From the NCBI GenBank assembly GCA_023379935.1, contig JAMCPD010000022.1, positions 42,191-106,190 of the forward strand: a DNA stretch of 64,000 bases. The letters run 5' to 3'. The position numbers and the translations under genes were made by a program. This document shows positions 1 to 8,980 of the stretch, one piece after another (position 1 is the first letter of the stretch; each line of letters opens with the position of its first letter). Origin of the DNA: Actinomycetota bacterium. Lineage in GTDB: Bacteria > Actinomycetota > Acidimicrobiia > Acidimicrobiales > JAMCPD01. The notes under the pieces were generated by a model, which ran no database searches, was not told the DNA's origin, and worked only from the letters and a program-made list of their open reading frames with translations.

Positions 1-6
1 AGAAGG

Positions 7-26
7 GTCGACCCGAAAGGGCCGAC
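7..26 (-). terminator. hairpin downstream of initiator tRNA
   Basis: Read on the minus strand, an 8-bp stem (GTCGGCCC / GGGTCGAC, one G-U pair) closes a TTTC loop 20 bases after the tRNA 3' end. Only a weak pyrimidine tail (CCTTCT) is visible before the window edge, so termination is likely but not certain. Confidence 0.4.
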
Positions 27-45
27 TCCAACCTTCCTATTTAAT

Positions 46-122
<77 letters not shown>

Positions 123-252
123 CCTGCATAAATATTATACCTATTTATATAACTATATTAGCAAACTTTATTTAAATAAGCAAGCGGTCGGAAAAAACAG
201 TACCGGATACGGCCGGGAACCATCGGATAAGCTTTTTCCCATTTTTAAAATT

Positions 253-3201
253 TCACGCAGAATTCGGCGGAATGGTAGTAGTAGTAGTAGTAGTAGATGT
301 GGTGGCGGTGAGCAGCTTGTTCGCTTGAACTATCAAAGAATCCATTTGATTTATATCAGCCTGATATGCCCCCAAGTTTCCTCCGCTCAATGCTGATTGG
401 GCTTGTGTATACAAAGACTGAGCTTGGACAAGCAGTTGAGTTACGTTGCCAGGCGGAAGGGAGGTTGGGGTTGTCGAAGACGGTGGAGTGGAAGTGCCGG
501 AGCTAAGTCCCGGAACCGGTGCATTGAATACACCCGCCAAAGCCTGAGCCAAGGTGGCTCCCATTGCGGCTTGGCTTCCATACACAGCTATTACCTCTTT
601 CAACTCGGGTAAGGCATTACCGGAAGAAACGACATATAGAGGGCGTATATACAAAATTGATTGATGAATAGGGAGCATCAATACAGTGCCCAAGTTGACT
701 ACCGAGCCGTGAGAGTCCAGCAGACTGATCTCTTGAGATATACTGGCTACCTGCTCAATGCGGGCATCTATCAAAGACGGTCCGTCTATCGACTGATCTG
801 GTGGAGTAAAATATGCTGTCAGTTGCCCATAATTAGTAGGTCCACTACCGGCAACTAAAAACCCGCTCAAAGTCTGTAATCGTCCGGATGCCGACACCGG
901 CACAAAAGGTTCGATTATATCAAAAGACAAGTTGGTCTCACCGGGTAAACGCATAACTTGGTATACAGGCGACATGGGCACAGGAGTGCTTGGTCCTGTC
1001 GGGATACCCTGGGAGTTGGTCGGAGTATTGAAAGCTGGACCGCCTGACGGTGAAGTGGATGCAGCCGGTGAAAGCGCCCAGGCATCACCGGCATTATAGA
1101 AATTACCGGCTTGGACTATGTGATAACGCCCATACATTGACGCCTCTACGGTAAATAAATCCTGAGGATAACGCAGGTGCTGAAGCAAAGCCGCACTCAT
1201 TTTCGATGCCGGAGTGAACAAATGAGGAAAAGCTTTCTCGTATGCCTGGATAATTGGATCATGAGGATCTGTGACATAAAAGGTCATCTTGCCACTATAA
1301 GCATTTGTGACAACCTTCACAGAGTTGCGAACATAGTCGAATGGCTCATTCAAGCCGCTGTTAGGGTTGAGAGCAATAGTATTTGCCTCTTGAGAATAAG
1401 GATACCAGTTGGTAGTCGTATAGGCATTTTGCACCCAGTAAATACCACCATTTAAAATGACAGGATAAGGGTTTGAACCAAAGTGCAAAAATGGTGCCGC
1501 CTTTTCTGCGCGGGCTTGGATATTGCGCACAAACATCATGCGCGAATGAGATGTGATAAGACCAGAAAATAGTATGTTGACATCAGAAAATCGCAAGGCG
1601 AAAGCCGCTTTGTTGATAAAAGAACCAACCGGTACACCTCCGGTCCCCGTGTAATGGCTCTCCTGGTTATTGCCATTTTTTAACTGATAGTCTATTTCGG
1701 GCTGTTTGGTGTCCACTATCGCATAAGGCATTGATCCTGTACCATAATAAGCTGAGGGTTGGGTTAGGGTAGGAAATCCGCTATTGGACGTAGGCGGCAC
1801 ATCCTTTAAGATAAGTTGAGGATTCCCCGATGGAGTCGCGGCATTGGCTTGAGCTACAACTGCACCATAGCCATGTGTATACTGTAAATGAACATTGACC
1901 CAAGAGGTTTGGGGCAAATCAGCTGAATCAATCTGGCGAACACCTACAACTACAGGGGTTAGTTGTCCGCCAACCATATAACGATCAACAGCCAAAGTAT
2001 TGAACTGGTAATAAGAACGAATATCTTGAAGCTTTTGAAAAGTTGCATTGGTAAGACTTGGATCCCATAAACGGGCTGCCGCTAATGTATTCGCATATTG
2101 GCCGGCCGTGTTGGCATTCAAAGAGTTGCTACCTGAAAATGGGACATTCACAATGTGATTCAGTCCATATGCTGTGCGCGTTGCGGCTATGTTTCTGGAT
2201 ATGTAAGGGCTTTCTAAGACATCCTGAGCGGGAAGTACTTTAAAACGATGTATCAGTGCTGGGTATATAACACCTACAACCAGGGCTACAAAGGCCCAAA
2301 GCCCTACAGCAATAACGGGCAGTACCCAACCACGACGCTTGATGTTCAAGAGGAGTATAACACCAGAAGCTAGGGATATCCACACCAAAAGCTCCAGTGC
2401 GGGCAGGTTGTAATGGACGGCAGTATAACCGGCACCATTGACAAAACCATTACGCGATATATCCAACGAAAATCCCTGCAAATAATATCCCCCCGCCTTG
2501 GTTAACGCAATAAGCCCCAATATAACCGACAAGTGAGCTTTTACTGCAGGAGTTACTCTTTCATGCTGGTCTTGTGGCCTTATTCCGCCGTTGAAGTAAT
2601 AGATCACCCCAATAACAACCGCGGTAAGCGCCAAAGCGGCCAAGGTCCAGTTCACCACAAAAGATTCAAAAGGCAGTTTAAAAACAAAATAGCCTATATT
2701 CCTATGGAACTGCGGATCTGTAGCTGAGAAGGAAGTCGCGTGGGTGAAAAGAATCCACTGCCGCCACTCTCCAATAGCGCTGGCACCAACCAATAACGCA
2801 AAAATTGCCGCTACTACGGTACGTATCAACTTGGCCCGCGGAGTAACAAATGCCTGATAACGTTGGACCAACTCATCGACAGGGGTAATTAATGCATTTT
2901 TGAAAGAAACCTTGTCCGCCACGGCTAGATTAACCCATAGAAAGATAAAGAAGGATAGTATGAATATAACGCCAAGCTCAAACTTCGCAGCAATTAACCC
3001 TGTCCAAACTCCTACTTGATGAACGGACCCAAACCATAGGTAATCCGTGTAAAAACCGGCAATATTGCTAAGGAAAATAAGCCCAAATAAAACGACGATA
3101 ATAGCAACGATTATCCAGATACGCCTACGTGACATACCGGTTGGACGTATACGTTGAACATTAGGTCGCCTTGATTGGAAATTGCCTGGGGAAGAACGCA
3201 T
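253..3201 (-). CDS. UPF0182 family integral membrane protein
   Basis: A 982-residue protein of the UPF0182 (COG1615) family, widespread in Actinobacteria and of unknown function. The N-terminal third holds about seven hydrophobic segments, the first near residues 26-50 (IWIIVAIIVVLFGLIFL). A long hydrophilic, presumably extracytoplasmic region follows, containing the family-typical stretch around SRMMFVRNIQARAEK and PYPVILNGGIYWVQNAY. The C-terminus is low-complexity Pro/Ser/Thr followed by a predicted helix and a poly-Thr tail encoded by a GTA/GTG-type trinucleotide run near 270-300. The length matches the family. It lies 90 bp downstream of the DivIVA-like gene on the same strand and may be co-transcribed with it. 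The family assignment is firm; the role is unknown. Confidence 0.9.
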   Translation of the reverse strand: MRSSPGNFQSRRPNVQRIRPTGMSRRRIWIIVAIIVVLFGLIFLSNIAGFYTDYLWFGSVHQVGVWTGLIAAKFELGVIFILSFFIFLWVNLAVADKVSFKNALITPVDELVQRYQAFVTPRAKLIRTVVAAIFALLVGASAIGEWRQWILFTHATSFSATDPQFHRNIGYFVFKLPFESFVVNWTLAALALTAVVIGVIYYFNGGIRPQDQHERVTPAVKAHLSVILGLIALTKAGGYYLQGFSLDISRNGFVNGAGYTAVHYNLPALELLVWISLASGVILLLNIKRRGWVLPVIAVGLWAFVALVVGVIYPALIHRFKVLPAQDVLESPYISRNIAATRTAYGLNHIVNVPFSGSNSLNANTAGQYANTLAAARLWDPSLTNATFQKLQDIRSYYQFNTLAVDRYMVGGQLTPVVVGVRQIDSADLPQTSWVNVHLQYTHGYGAVVAQANAATPSGNPQLILKDVPPTSNSGFPTLTQPSAYYGTGSMPYAIVDTKQPEIDYQLKNGNNQESHYTGTGGVPVGSFINKAAFALRFSDVNILFSGLITSHSRMMFVRNIQARAEKAAPFLHFGSNPYPVILNGGIYWVQNAYTTTNWYPYSQEANTIALNPNSGLNEPFDYVRNSVKVVTNAYSGKMTFYVTDPHDPIIQAYEKAFPHLFTPASKMSAALLQHLRYPQDLFTVEASMYGRYHIVQAGNFYNAGDAWALSPAASTSPSGGPAFNTPTNSQGIPTGPSTPVPMSPVYQVMRLPGETNLSFDIIEPFVPVSASGRLQTLSGFLVAGSGPTNYGQLTAYFTPPDQSIDGPSLIDARIEQVASISQEISLLDSHGSVVNLGTVLMLPIHQSILYIRPLYVVSSGNALPELKEVIAVYGSQAAMGATLAQALAGVFNAPVPGLSSGTSTPPSSTTPTSLPPGNVTQLLVQAQSLYTQAQSALSGGNLGAYQADINQMDSLIVQANKLLTATTSTTTTTTTIPPNSA

Positions 3202-3291
3202 TAATAATATCTTACGTCAACAATGCACATATGCAACGTCAACTGCTAATCTTTTCATGAAAAAATAACTCTCGCTTACTTTAATGTTGGT

Positions 3292-5181
3292 TTATGTCCG
3301 CTGTTGCTGTAACAATAAACACCGACATCCTGTATGTGCGGGAGGATGGATATGCCCGGTCGGATATTGCTTGTGGGGCGACAGCGGGCCTGCCAAGTAG
3401 TTATCTTCACAGTCCGGGCACAACAAAGCATCATCATCGACAATCCACCTGAAAACTGTTTTTTTGTTGGCCGCACCAAGCTGAGCAGAGGAAAAAGCTG
3501 TAATGCAATAGTCCATAACTACCCTCTCCAACCGTTCAGCGCGCCACTGACGGTATATTGAGTTCACATGATCAACCACGTTTACAGCCTCGCTGTTTAC
3601 AGTATCGCCGGCGTTGTCATCATCAAAAATACCGGCATTGTTATTATCTAGAAAACTTGATATCCCCTCGGCAAGCGAACGTTGCACCCCCGTAACAAGT
3701 TCGTATGTAAGCTCACGCGCTAAGTGCAAAATCTCAGGGATGGCAAAGTCAACCGGTTCACTATCTAAGGCTCCCTTATCGCCAAGCATGAAGGTTTTTC
3801 CGCTGTGTGCCGCTCTTGCCAGAAACTCAGCAATGGTCTTGTAGTACCGCTCCTCTTGATGTTTTACTGTGTCCAATATCTCTGTACTCCATTTGCCGTT
3901 GTTGATTCTCAATTGATCCAACATCTCATTCTGATCGTCTTGGAGTAAACGTTTTAACTTACGCAGTAAAGTCGTAGCCACAGGCGTTAAAAGATCATTT
4001 CTGGTTTGCAACTCTTGCTGATGGAGATCATCCGCTTGATCTTGGTCCGTATCCAGATTCGCTTCATCAAGATCAGAATCAGCCGCATCTAGGCCCACCA
4101 CATCAATACCTTGGACTGGATCATCAACAGCTTGATCGGCGGAATCAGTACTGTTGGTATCTGCATCATTCAAGTTTTCTTTGAGAGGTTGGGCCTCTTT
4201 CAGGCGTAAAAATATGCTTTCCACTCTCGTTGCAACTTCCATCGTATCTGTGGCTACTCCCGAGATCTTCGTCTCCGCAACCTCCATCTCCTGGAATCCG
4301 GGGTTTTCAGCCATCCCATCCATAGCGGTAACAGAAGTTTTAACCATGCGATCTGTTTCAGCTTCAGTCCCCTTGTCCGATAAGGAACCTCCTTGGGACT
4401 CCGATAAGAGCAGTGAATCCAACTTGGGCGAAACTTGTTGACCGGCCTCTAAGGCACTTACGCGGGCTCTTTCCTCCGCTGTTTCGAGCTCCAGACTCAC
4501 TCTCTCAACCAGACGTCTAACCTCACTAACAGCCTCCCACAGACTCTCCCGCCCTGCCCGCAACTGCTCAATTTGCAGTGAGAGTGCCCTGCGCCGTTTG
4601 GTTAAATCATGTAAGACCTTTGCTCTTTCATCTTGTGCCTCTTTAACCATTTGCCTGGTCTCATCTTGAACTGTTTGAAGTATCACATCTCTTTCTTTCT
4701 GGGCACTTTGGATCAACAAACCTGCTTCCTCTTCCGCCTCTCTCTTGGCTTGTGCAACCGACCTTTCCACCTCTCTATTTTTATCTCCCAAGACAGCGGC
4801 GGCGGCCATGCGAATCCCTTCACTTTCCTCTTCCGCCTCTTGGAGTAGGCGAGCCGCATCCCTTTCTGCTTTACTTGTGATTTCTCTTGCCGTATCGCGG
4901 GCACTGCGTAAAATTTTAGCCGCCTCCTGCCCTAAAATCTCCAGAAGCGAGTCTTCATCAGTGGGCATAGCATTAAATGAACGCTGTAGGCTGGCTAACT
5001 GCTCAGATGTTTCCTTTTCTTTTTTGACAACTATTGCAAACTGTCTTGCAACCTGGCTCAAAAAGGCGCGCACCTGTGCGGGATCAAAGCCGCGGCGTAC
5101 GGTGGGAAACTCTTTTTGTTCTATCTCTTCAACATCTATTGTCAGTTTTGTTGACAGCGCTACAATACGATCTTCAGCCAT
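3292..5181 (-). CDS. DivIVA-domain coiled-coil protein with phage head-like (SPP1 gp7/Mu F-type) C-terminal motif
   Basis: A 629-residue protein. Residues about 13-50 match the DivIVA N-terminal signature (FPTVRRGFDPAQVRAFL), which in DivIVA/Wag31/GpsB proteins senses membrane curvature and recruits cell-wall enzymes. Residues about 55-240 are a long charged coiled coil rich in Glu, Arg and Ala. Residues about 240-400 form an acidic, probably disordered linker. The last about 60 residues read WIVDDDALLCPDC...HIHPPAHTGCRC, a Cys/His pattern resembling the C-terminus of phage minor head (gp7/Mu F-like) proteins. That pairing is unusual. It sits between the YlbL-like gene and UPF0182 in an envelope-related cluster, suggesting a scaffold at the membrane. 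The DivIVA part is confident; the C-terminal likeness is by motif only. Confidence 0.75.
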   Translation of the reverse strand: MAEDRIVALSTKLTIDVEEIEQKEFPTVRRGFDPAQVRAFLSQVARQFAIVVKKEKETSEQLASLQRSFNAMPTDEDSLLEILGQEAAKILRSARDTAREITSKAERDAARLLQEAEEESEGIRMAAAAVLGDKNREVERSVAQAKREAEEEAGLLIQSAQKERDVILQTVQDETRQMVKEAQDERAKVLHDLTKRRRALSLQIEQLRAGRESLWEAVSEVRRLVERVSLELETAEERARVSALEAGQQVSPKLDSLLLSESQGGSLSDKGTEAETDRMVKTSVTAMDGMAENPGFQEMEVAETKISGVATDTMEVATRVESIFLRLKEAQPLKENLNDADTNSTDSADQAVDDPVQGIDVVGLDAADSDLDEANLDTDQDQADDLHQQELQTRNDLLTPVATTLLRKLKRLLQDDQNEMLDQLRINNGKWSTEILDTVKHQEERYYKTIAEFLARAAHSGKTFMLGDKGALDSEPVDFAIPEILHLARELTYELVTGVQRSLAEGISSFLDNNNAGIFDDDNAGDTVNSEAVNVVDHVNSIYRQWRAERLERVVMDYCITAFSSAQLGAANKKTVFRWIVDDDALLCPDCEDNYLAGPLSPHKQYPTGHIHPPAHTGCRCLLLQQQRT

Positions 5182-5289
5182 TTTAAATCTCTACTATCCT
5201 TTTGTACTGTTATACTACTTGCAACAGCAACTACACCGGCTACTTCCATCATTCTTATATACTATACTTGTTCCCGGCCACTACTATAT

Positions 5290-6342
5290 TTAACTAACAA
5301 TTTTACACGTGTGAACGTTTAAATGCCCGTGTTGGGACAGTAAATAAGTAAGCGCCTGATCCAAGGAGGATACGGGAACCACTTTTAGATCTTTGCCGGC
5401 TTTTGATTTGGCTTTAGCATACTCATCCGGGGGTACAAAAAATATTTGTGCTCCCGCATTATCCACAGCCACAGTTTTTTCTGCTATACCGCCTATCGGC
5501 CCAACCTGCCCATTAAAACTTATCGTACCGGTAGCAGCAACCTTCTTGCCTCCTGTCAAACCACCGCCACCGAGTTGATCAATCAATCCTAAGGTAAAGG
5601 CAAGCCCTGCCGACGGACCTCCAATGTCTTGTGTATCAATAGAAACGGGAAACGGGAAGTTGAACTTTAACCAACTAAGAAGATATACCCCTATAAACGG
5701 AACCTTCTTGGAATTGACAACTTTAGATGTCGGCATTACTTGCACATACGTCAACTTCTTGCTTTTGGGAAAACGAACTCCTAAGTCAATCGGCGCAGAA
5801 AGCGGAGAACTAGATATGCGAGAGGATACTTCTTGCAGCGTCAAGGTAGGCTTTTTATTAACAGAAACGATTATTTCGCCAACCTTCAACGTAGAAAAAG
5901 CAGGCGAGTTGGCAAGCGTCTGATATATCATAGCCCCTTGAGGGCGTACCGACACTGGATAGCATAGTTTTTTAAGTGCTACAAACTCCGCTATCTGCTT
6001 TGAAAATGCCATTTGCACCAGACTTTGAGCGTCAAGCTCCGAAGACGGCATGGTACCAAGAATTTCATTTGATTTAACGATTTGCATATTCGAATTTAAA
6101 ATATCGGGCAGATAACTGATCAACCTAACCCGTGATATGGCTACGTCCACCATCATGACCTCCCCTTTCAACTTGTGAGACTTATCGGCCGGTAAGACAA
6201 TCATCTTCTCCACGCTTGTTGCGTTCCCGGGCGCAAGCGCATAATAGGGCAGCTCAATTAAAGAAGCTACTTCGATCAGAATAATTAAAACGATCCCACC
6301 CATAAAAATCCACGGAAGTCTATGATATTTAGGCATGGGCAT
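5290..6342 (-). CDS. YlbL-type membrane-anchored PDZ/Lon-like serine protease
   Basis: A 350-residue protein with one N-terminal transmembrane anchor (residues about 10-30, IFMGGIVLIILIEVASL), a PDZ domain in the middle (around GEIIVSVNKKPTLTLQEV) and a C-terminal Lon (S16) proteolytic domain. The Ser-Lys catalytic pair is visible: Ser in DIGGPSAGLAF and Lys in GGIAEKTVA. This is the layout of the actinobacterial and Bacillus YlbL family, membrane proteases acting outside the cytoplasm. Its start overlaps the 3' end of the MreB-like gene by 14 bases, so the two are almost certainly co-transcribed and translationally coupled. Confidence 0.9.
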   Translation of the reverse strand: MPMPKYHRLPWIFMGGIVLIILIEVASLIELPYYALAPGNATSVEKMIVLPADKSHKLKGEVMMVDVAISRVRLISYLPDILNSNMQIVKSNEILGTMPSSELDAQSLVQMAFSKQIAEFVALKKLCYPVSVRPQGAMIYQTLANSPAFSTLKVGEIIVSVNKKPTLTLQEVSSRISSSPLSAPIDLGVRFPKSKKLTYVQVMPTSKVVNSKKVPFIGVYLLSWLKFNFPFPVSIDTQDIGGPSAGLAFTLGLIDQLGGGGLTGGKKVAATGTISFNGQVGPIGGIAEKTVAVDNAGAQIFFVPPDEYAKAKSKAGKDLKVVPVSSLDQALTYLLSQHGHLNVHTCKIVS

Positions 6343-7345
6343 AGAGTTTTCTTGCTCCCTTCATCCTCCAATATCTCATAATACCTGCCAATACATACTC
6401 AGATGAGACTACAGGCATGTGGACCGGAAGGGAAGTTGACTCAGCCAAAAGCTCAGGGAAACCTTTGAGTAGTGCAGTTCCACCACCAATCCATATTCCA
6501 GTAAGTGAAATATCCTCAAGAAGTTCTTCGGAGGTTTCCAAAAGACACTTGTGAGCAGTTTGGAGAGTTTGAGATAACTTATCTTGACAAATTTCCAGAA
6601 GCTCTTTGGCGGGAATGTCAATAACACGCGGGCGCCCCCAAACAGAGTCTCTTGCAGATATCCGTATATTCGAACGGTTATCACCTTGTCTAAAACTACT
6701 TTGTTGAACGGAAAAGTCTGTTCCCAGTGCAATTTTAAGCTGCTCTGCCGTCTTTACGGGGATAACCAGTTCATAACGGTCCCGCAAGTAATTGCAGATT
6801 GCCATATCAATATCTTGACCGCCAACCTCAACTGAAGAAGCGCTAGCTACCTCCCCCAAGCACACCACAGCGGCTTCACTAAGCCCTCCTCCAATCTCCA
6901 TCACCATCCTCCCCCCAATCTCAGTCCGTGATATCCCAACCCCAAGCGCCATGGCCACAGGCCTTTTGACAAAGCGAACTTTTTTGACGCCACCCTTGGA
7001 TAACACCTTACGCACCATGTCGTATGTTGTTTTATTGGCCACAGCCGGCAAACACATCGACACCCTGACAGACCCTATTTTCGGTGTACCCACTTTTTTC
7101 AAAAGCAACCGGAGAAACCCGGTCGCAACCTCACAATCATCTATCATGCCCCTTCTCAAAGGATAAACGCATCTAAAATAACCTTGTGTGCGACCTAGGA
7201 TACTCCATGCATCATTGCCAATGGCCACAACTTCGTCCTTTCTTATATCTACAGCTGCCACCGTCGGTATTTTCAAAAAAGCTTTAATGTAGTTTCCGTA
7301 TACCGATGTGGTAGTTGTGCCAATATCTAAAATCAACTCTTTCAA
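6329..7345 (-). CDS. MreB-like actin-fold protein
   Basis: A 338-residue actin-like ATPase. The phosphate-1 loop is seen at LDIGTTTTSVY (residues about 6-16) and the phosphate-2/adenosine region at VMEIGGGLSEAAVV and WIGGGTALLKGFPEL. EVGGQDIDMAICNYLRDRYEL corresponds to the MreB segment that follows phosphate-2. MreB forms cytoskeletal filaments that organise lateral wall synthesis; this copy is divergent and lacks the usual MreC/MreD neighbours in view. The start is TTG, chosen because a strong AAAGGAGA ribosome-binding site lies about 10 bases upstream. It heads a minus-strand cluster with the YlbL-like protease and DivIVA-like scaffold. It could instead be a specialised MreB paralogue. Confidence 0.82.
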   Translation of the reverse strand: MKELILDIGTTTTSVYGNYIKAFLKIPTVAAVDIRKDEVVAIGNDAWSILGRTQGYFRCVYPLRRGMIDDCEVATGFLRLLLKKVGTPKIGSVRVSMCLPAVANKTTYDMVRKVLSKGGVKKVRFVKRPVAMALGVGISRTEIGGRMVMEIGGGLSEAAVVCLGEVASASSVEVGGQDIDMAICNYLRDRYELVIPVKTAEQLKIALGTDFSVQQSSFRQGDNRSNIRISARDSVWGRPRVIDIPAKELLEICQDKLSQTLQTAHKCLLETSEELLEDISLTGIWIGGGTALLKGFPELLAESTSLPVHMPVVSSEYVLAGIMRYWRMKGARKLYAHA

Positions 7346-7463
7346 TCCAAAAATCTCCTTTCTGCAGGTTTTTTAGAGCTTCATTCACAGCTCCATTTAC
7401 AATTATGCCTCAGAAAACAGACCGACACCCCATAAAGCAAAATAAGAGTTAATCTGGATACTG

Positions 7464-8840
7464 ATGAGTCCACGTGACAAAGAGTTTAATCGCAGATCTC
7501 AAGATGATAACTTTCACGATCAACACAGGTGGTTGCGCCCGGGGGATCGTTCGTGGGTACATCCATCTGAAGTGCCCACGGAGAAAACAGTCTTTTCCCG
7601 CTTCTCTCTTGGCACCCATAATAGATTACGTTCATGGCTGGTTATATTAGGTGCCGGCTGCATGGGAGCTGCAATTGCAGTTATAGCCATTGAAATAGCC
7701 GCTTCTTCGGCCACCCAAACTATTTTCTCTCCTTCCGGCATAAACCCGGGCAAAAGTTACAGAAAGGTAACGCATGACAATGTCATATTGACATCCAAGA
7801 ACTCCTCAGGTGGTTGGTCCAAGCTGATGAATACGCCACCAGCTACGTCCGGCACAAAAGTACTGATCAATGCTGGTCGAAACCTCATACAGACAGTAAA
7901 CAAACTCTCCGGTTCACTCGTACGCGTAGAGATCAAAACAGGCAACATTCAAGTTACGGCTTCGGGAGTTGTGATAACCAACAATGGTATGGTGGTTACA
8001 GCTTCGTCTGTTTTGTCTTTATCGGATTCAGACGATAGTTCATCAGGTTCAAGCGACAACTCATCAGGTTCGAATGAGGATTCTTCAAGCAGTGAAAAAA
8101 TCACTGTAGTAACATCAACAGGAACAGCCAAACAAGCAACTATCGTCGGTAATGATCCTAACTCTGGTATAGCCGTTCTGCATGTACCGGGGTTACGACT
8201 CCCACCTGTTTCGTTTTCACCGGGGGCGCAAGTCCAACCGGGAGAGTTTGTTTTTGATCTTCACGCTCCCGGAGCTGTATCCGCTCCTTTGACTAACAAC
8301 TCCTTCGTACAACTGTCAATAGGTACTGTTACAAGGCTTGATAACAGAGTAATTATAAATGGTACTCCTTTGTTTGAGACCATGGTTACAGATATTCCCC
8401 TTGAAAACTGTTCTATGGGAGGAATATTACTAAATCCGCAAGGTGAAATAATAGGCCTCGTTACAGCTTATATACATCACTATGCAACTTTTGCAACCCC
8501 CTCTACCTTGGTCGTAGGGGTGGCAAAAGAACTGACTACCACGGGACATGTAGTACATGGTTGGCTTGGAATAGAAGGGCACGGCACACAAATTACATTA
8601 GGCAATAACAGCATATCTGGAGTAGAGGTAACTGACGTGGATAATAGTTCTGCTGCCCAAAAAGCAGGAATAAAACCGGGAGCATTGATAACATCCATTG
8701 ACAATATGCCGGTCTCATCTATGTCCGAGTTGCAAGGTGATCTTTACCTAATGTCGCCCAACCAACAAATTTCAGTTGGCTTTATCCAAAATAATCAGAA
8801 CTACAATGTAAATGTCGATCTGGCTTTTTCTCCCCAATAG
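7464..8840 (+). CDS. HtrA-like membrane protein with degenerate catalytic triad and PDZ domain
   Basis: A 458-residue protein. A cytoplasmic N-terminus carries the actinobacterial WVHPSE motif (residues about 30-36), then one transmembrane helix (about 55-80), a trypsin-like fold (about 145-350) and a PDZ domain (about 360-455). Aligned by eye with the intact HtrA at 12555-14111, all three catalytic positions look lost. The His motif TNNHVV is replaced by VTASSVL, the Asp motif NDVALV by SGIAVL, and GNSGGPL by CSMGGIL. It is probably a pseudoprotease that senses or scaffolds rather than cuts. An acidic Ser/Asp-rich insertion (residues about 190-215) interrupts the protease domain. Confidence 0.8.
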   Translation: MSPRDKEFNRRSQDDNFHDQHRWLRPGDRSWVHPSEVPTEKTVFSRFSLGTHNRLRSWLVILGAGCMGAAIAVIAIEIAASSATQTIFSPSGINPGKSYRKVTHDNVILTSKNSSGGWSKLMNTPPATSGTKVLINAGRNLIQTVNKLSGSLVRVEIKTGNIQVTASGVVITNNGMVVTASSVLSLSDSDDSSSGSSDNSSGSNEDSSSSEKITVVTSTGTAKQATIVGNDPNSGIAVLHVPGLRLPPVSFSPGAQVQPGEFVFDLHAPGAVSAPLTNNSFVQLSIGTVTRLDNRVIINGTPLFETMVTDIPLENCSMGGILLNPQGEIIGLVTAYIHHYATFATPSTLVVGVAKELTTTGHVVHGWLGIEGHGTQITLGNNSISGVEVTDVDNSSAAQKAGIKPGALITSIDNMPVSSMSELQGDLYLMSPNQQISVGFIQNNQNYNVNVDLAFSPQ

Positions 8841-8980
8841 CAGTTTTCACGCCACCACGGGAGCCAAATGGTTTCGTAATCTGCCTGCTTTAACCGGGCA
8901 TTGTCATTCCGTTGCATCTAAGTGAGCCTTAGTGAGCTTCACTCAAAGCACCGTTCCTTTCGGTCCGGACTGAGCAAGGT

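Noticed and set aside
4745..5293. 182-residue plus-strand frame over the DivIVA-like gene
   Set aside because: Antisense shadow of a repetitive coiled-coil sequence.
8900..8980. AGTGAGCTTCACT palindrome after the HtrA-like gene
   Set aside because: Short and without a T-run or repeat context; not enough to call an operator or att site.
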